From assembly GCA_002271215.1 (NCBI GenBank), contig CP018628.1, forward strand, positions 1,736,001 to 1,800,000: a stretch of DNA of 64,000 nucleotides, in the 5' to 3' direction. Below, one piece after another: positions 60,668 to 64,000 of the stretch. Made by a program: the position numbers and the translations under genes. The notes below the pieces were generated by a model. That model saw only the letters and a list, made by a program, of their open reading frames with translations, had not been told where the DNA came from and did not search any database. The stretch comes from Lelliottia jeotgali (GTDB taxonomy: Bacteria; Pseudomonadota; Gammaproteobacteria; Enterobacterales; Enterobacteriaceae). Each line of letters starts with the position of its first letter. Positions within the stretch are counted from its first letter, which is position 1.

Positions 60668-60874
60668 CGGTCTTCGAACCTTGTTTTGCCATAAAAGAAG
60701 CCGTTAATCCTGGGCGAAGGGGCCAGAGATGTAACGGGTAACAGTCTGTATCCGGAGGATTTTCAGAAAAGGTGGAGAATGGCGCGTCTCTCGGGAATAT
60801 TGATTCGTGAAGTAGCGTGATGATTTCTCAGACTTTTTCGCCAGAATCATTACCAAAGCTTACGGTTTCAGTCA

Positions 60875-64000
<3,126 letters not shown>

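Overview
The window is a chromosomal segment of an enteric bacterium of the Enterobacteriaceae. Almost every gene has a recognisable Escherichia coli/Salmonella counterpart in the same order: the E. coli 24-25 min region from yceI to lolE. Four things point to a motile Enterobacter/Lelliottia/Leclercia-type genome rather than E. coli itself: an intact flg cluster, a solitary aerobactin-receptor gene, REP units of the 'gtaggtcgggtaagcg' type, and a transporter/LysR pair between flgL and rne. The genus is an inference from memory; no database was searched.

Layout. 1-6458, mostly minus strand: yceI (cut by the window edge), cytochrome b561 yceJ, small yceO, solA, bssS, SOS gene dinI, pyrC, lipoprotein yceB and transporter mdtH. 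Gene grxB, which separates yceB and mdtH in E. coli, is absent. 6675-10575, plus strand: rimJ-yceH-mviM-murJ. 10635-22118: the flagellar rod/hook cluster, flgN-flgM-flgA on minus and flgBCDEFGHIJ-flgKL on plus, with an FlhDC-like site and two near-consensus sigma-28 promoters. 22200-24456: an MFS exporter and a divergent LysR regulator. 24513-29860: rne with its long 5' leader, rluC and yceF. 29963-40596: the yceD-rpmF-plsX-fabHDG-acpP-fabF-pabC-mltG-tmk-holB-ycfH series for fatty acid, folate, murein, dTMP and replication functions. 40739-42328: ptsG with CRP, Mlc and SgrS target sites. 42574-44787: siderophore receptor fhuE. 45137-48952: hinT-ycfL-lpoB-thiK-nagZ-ycfP. 49187-51223: ndh (with FNR box) and ycfJ. 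51288-53480: iutA with a Fur-like box. 53681-55858: comR, bhsA and ldtC. 56010-60667: mfd and ycfT. 60937-64000: lolC, lolD and lolE, the last cut by the window end.

How the parts work together. The flg genes build the rod, hook and hook-filament junction; FlgA and FlgH/FlgI form the P and L rings, FlgJ clears murein for the rod, FlgN chaperones FlgK/FlgL, and FlgM holds sigma-28 until the hook is finished. The fab/plsX block supplies acyl-ACP and starts phospholipid synthesis. MurJ, MltG, LpoB, NagZ and LdtC act on peptidoglycan. LolCDE releases lipoproteins such as LpoB, FlgH and YceB from the inner membrane. FhuE and IutA give two TonB-dependent hydroxamate-siderophore receptors within 11 kb.

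I found no CRISPR array, prophage, insertion sequence, toxin-antitoxin module or defence island, and no convincing undescribed multi-gene system. The items most worth checking are the lone iutA, the flgL-rne insertion with its inverted-repeat operator, an intrinsic terminator without an obvious gene before rimJ, and the CRP-like palindrome inside the bhsA promoter.
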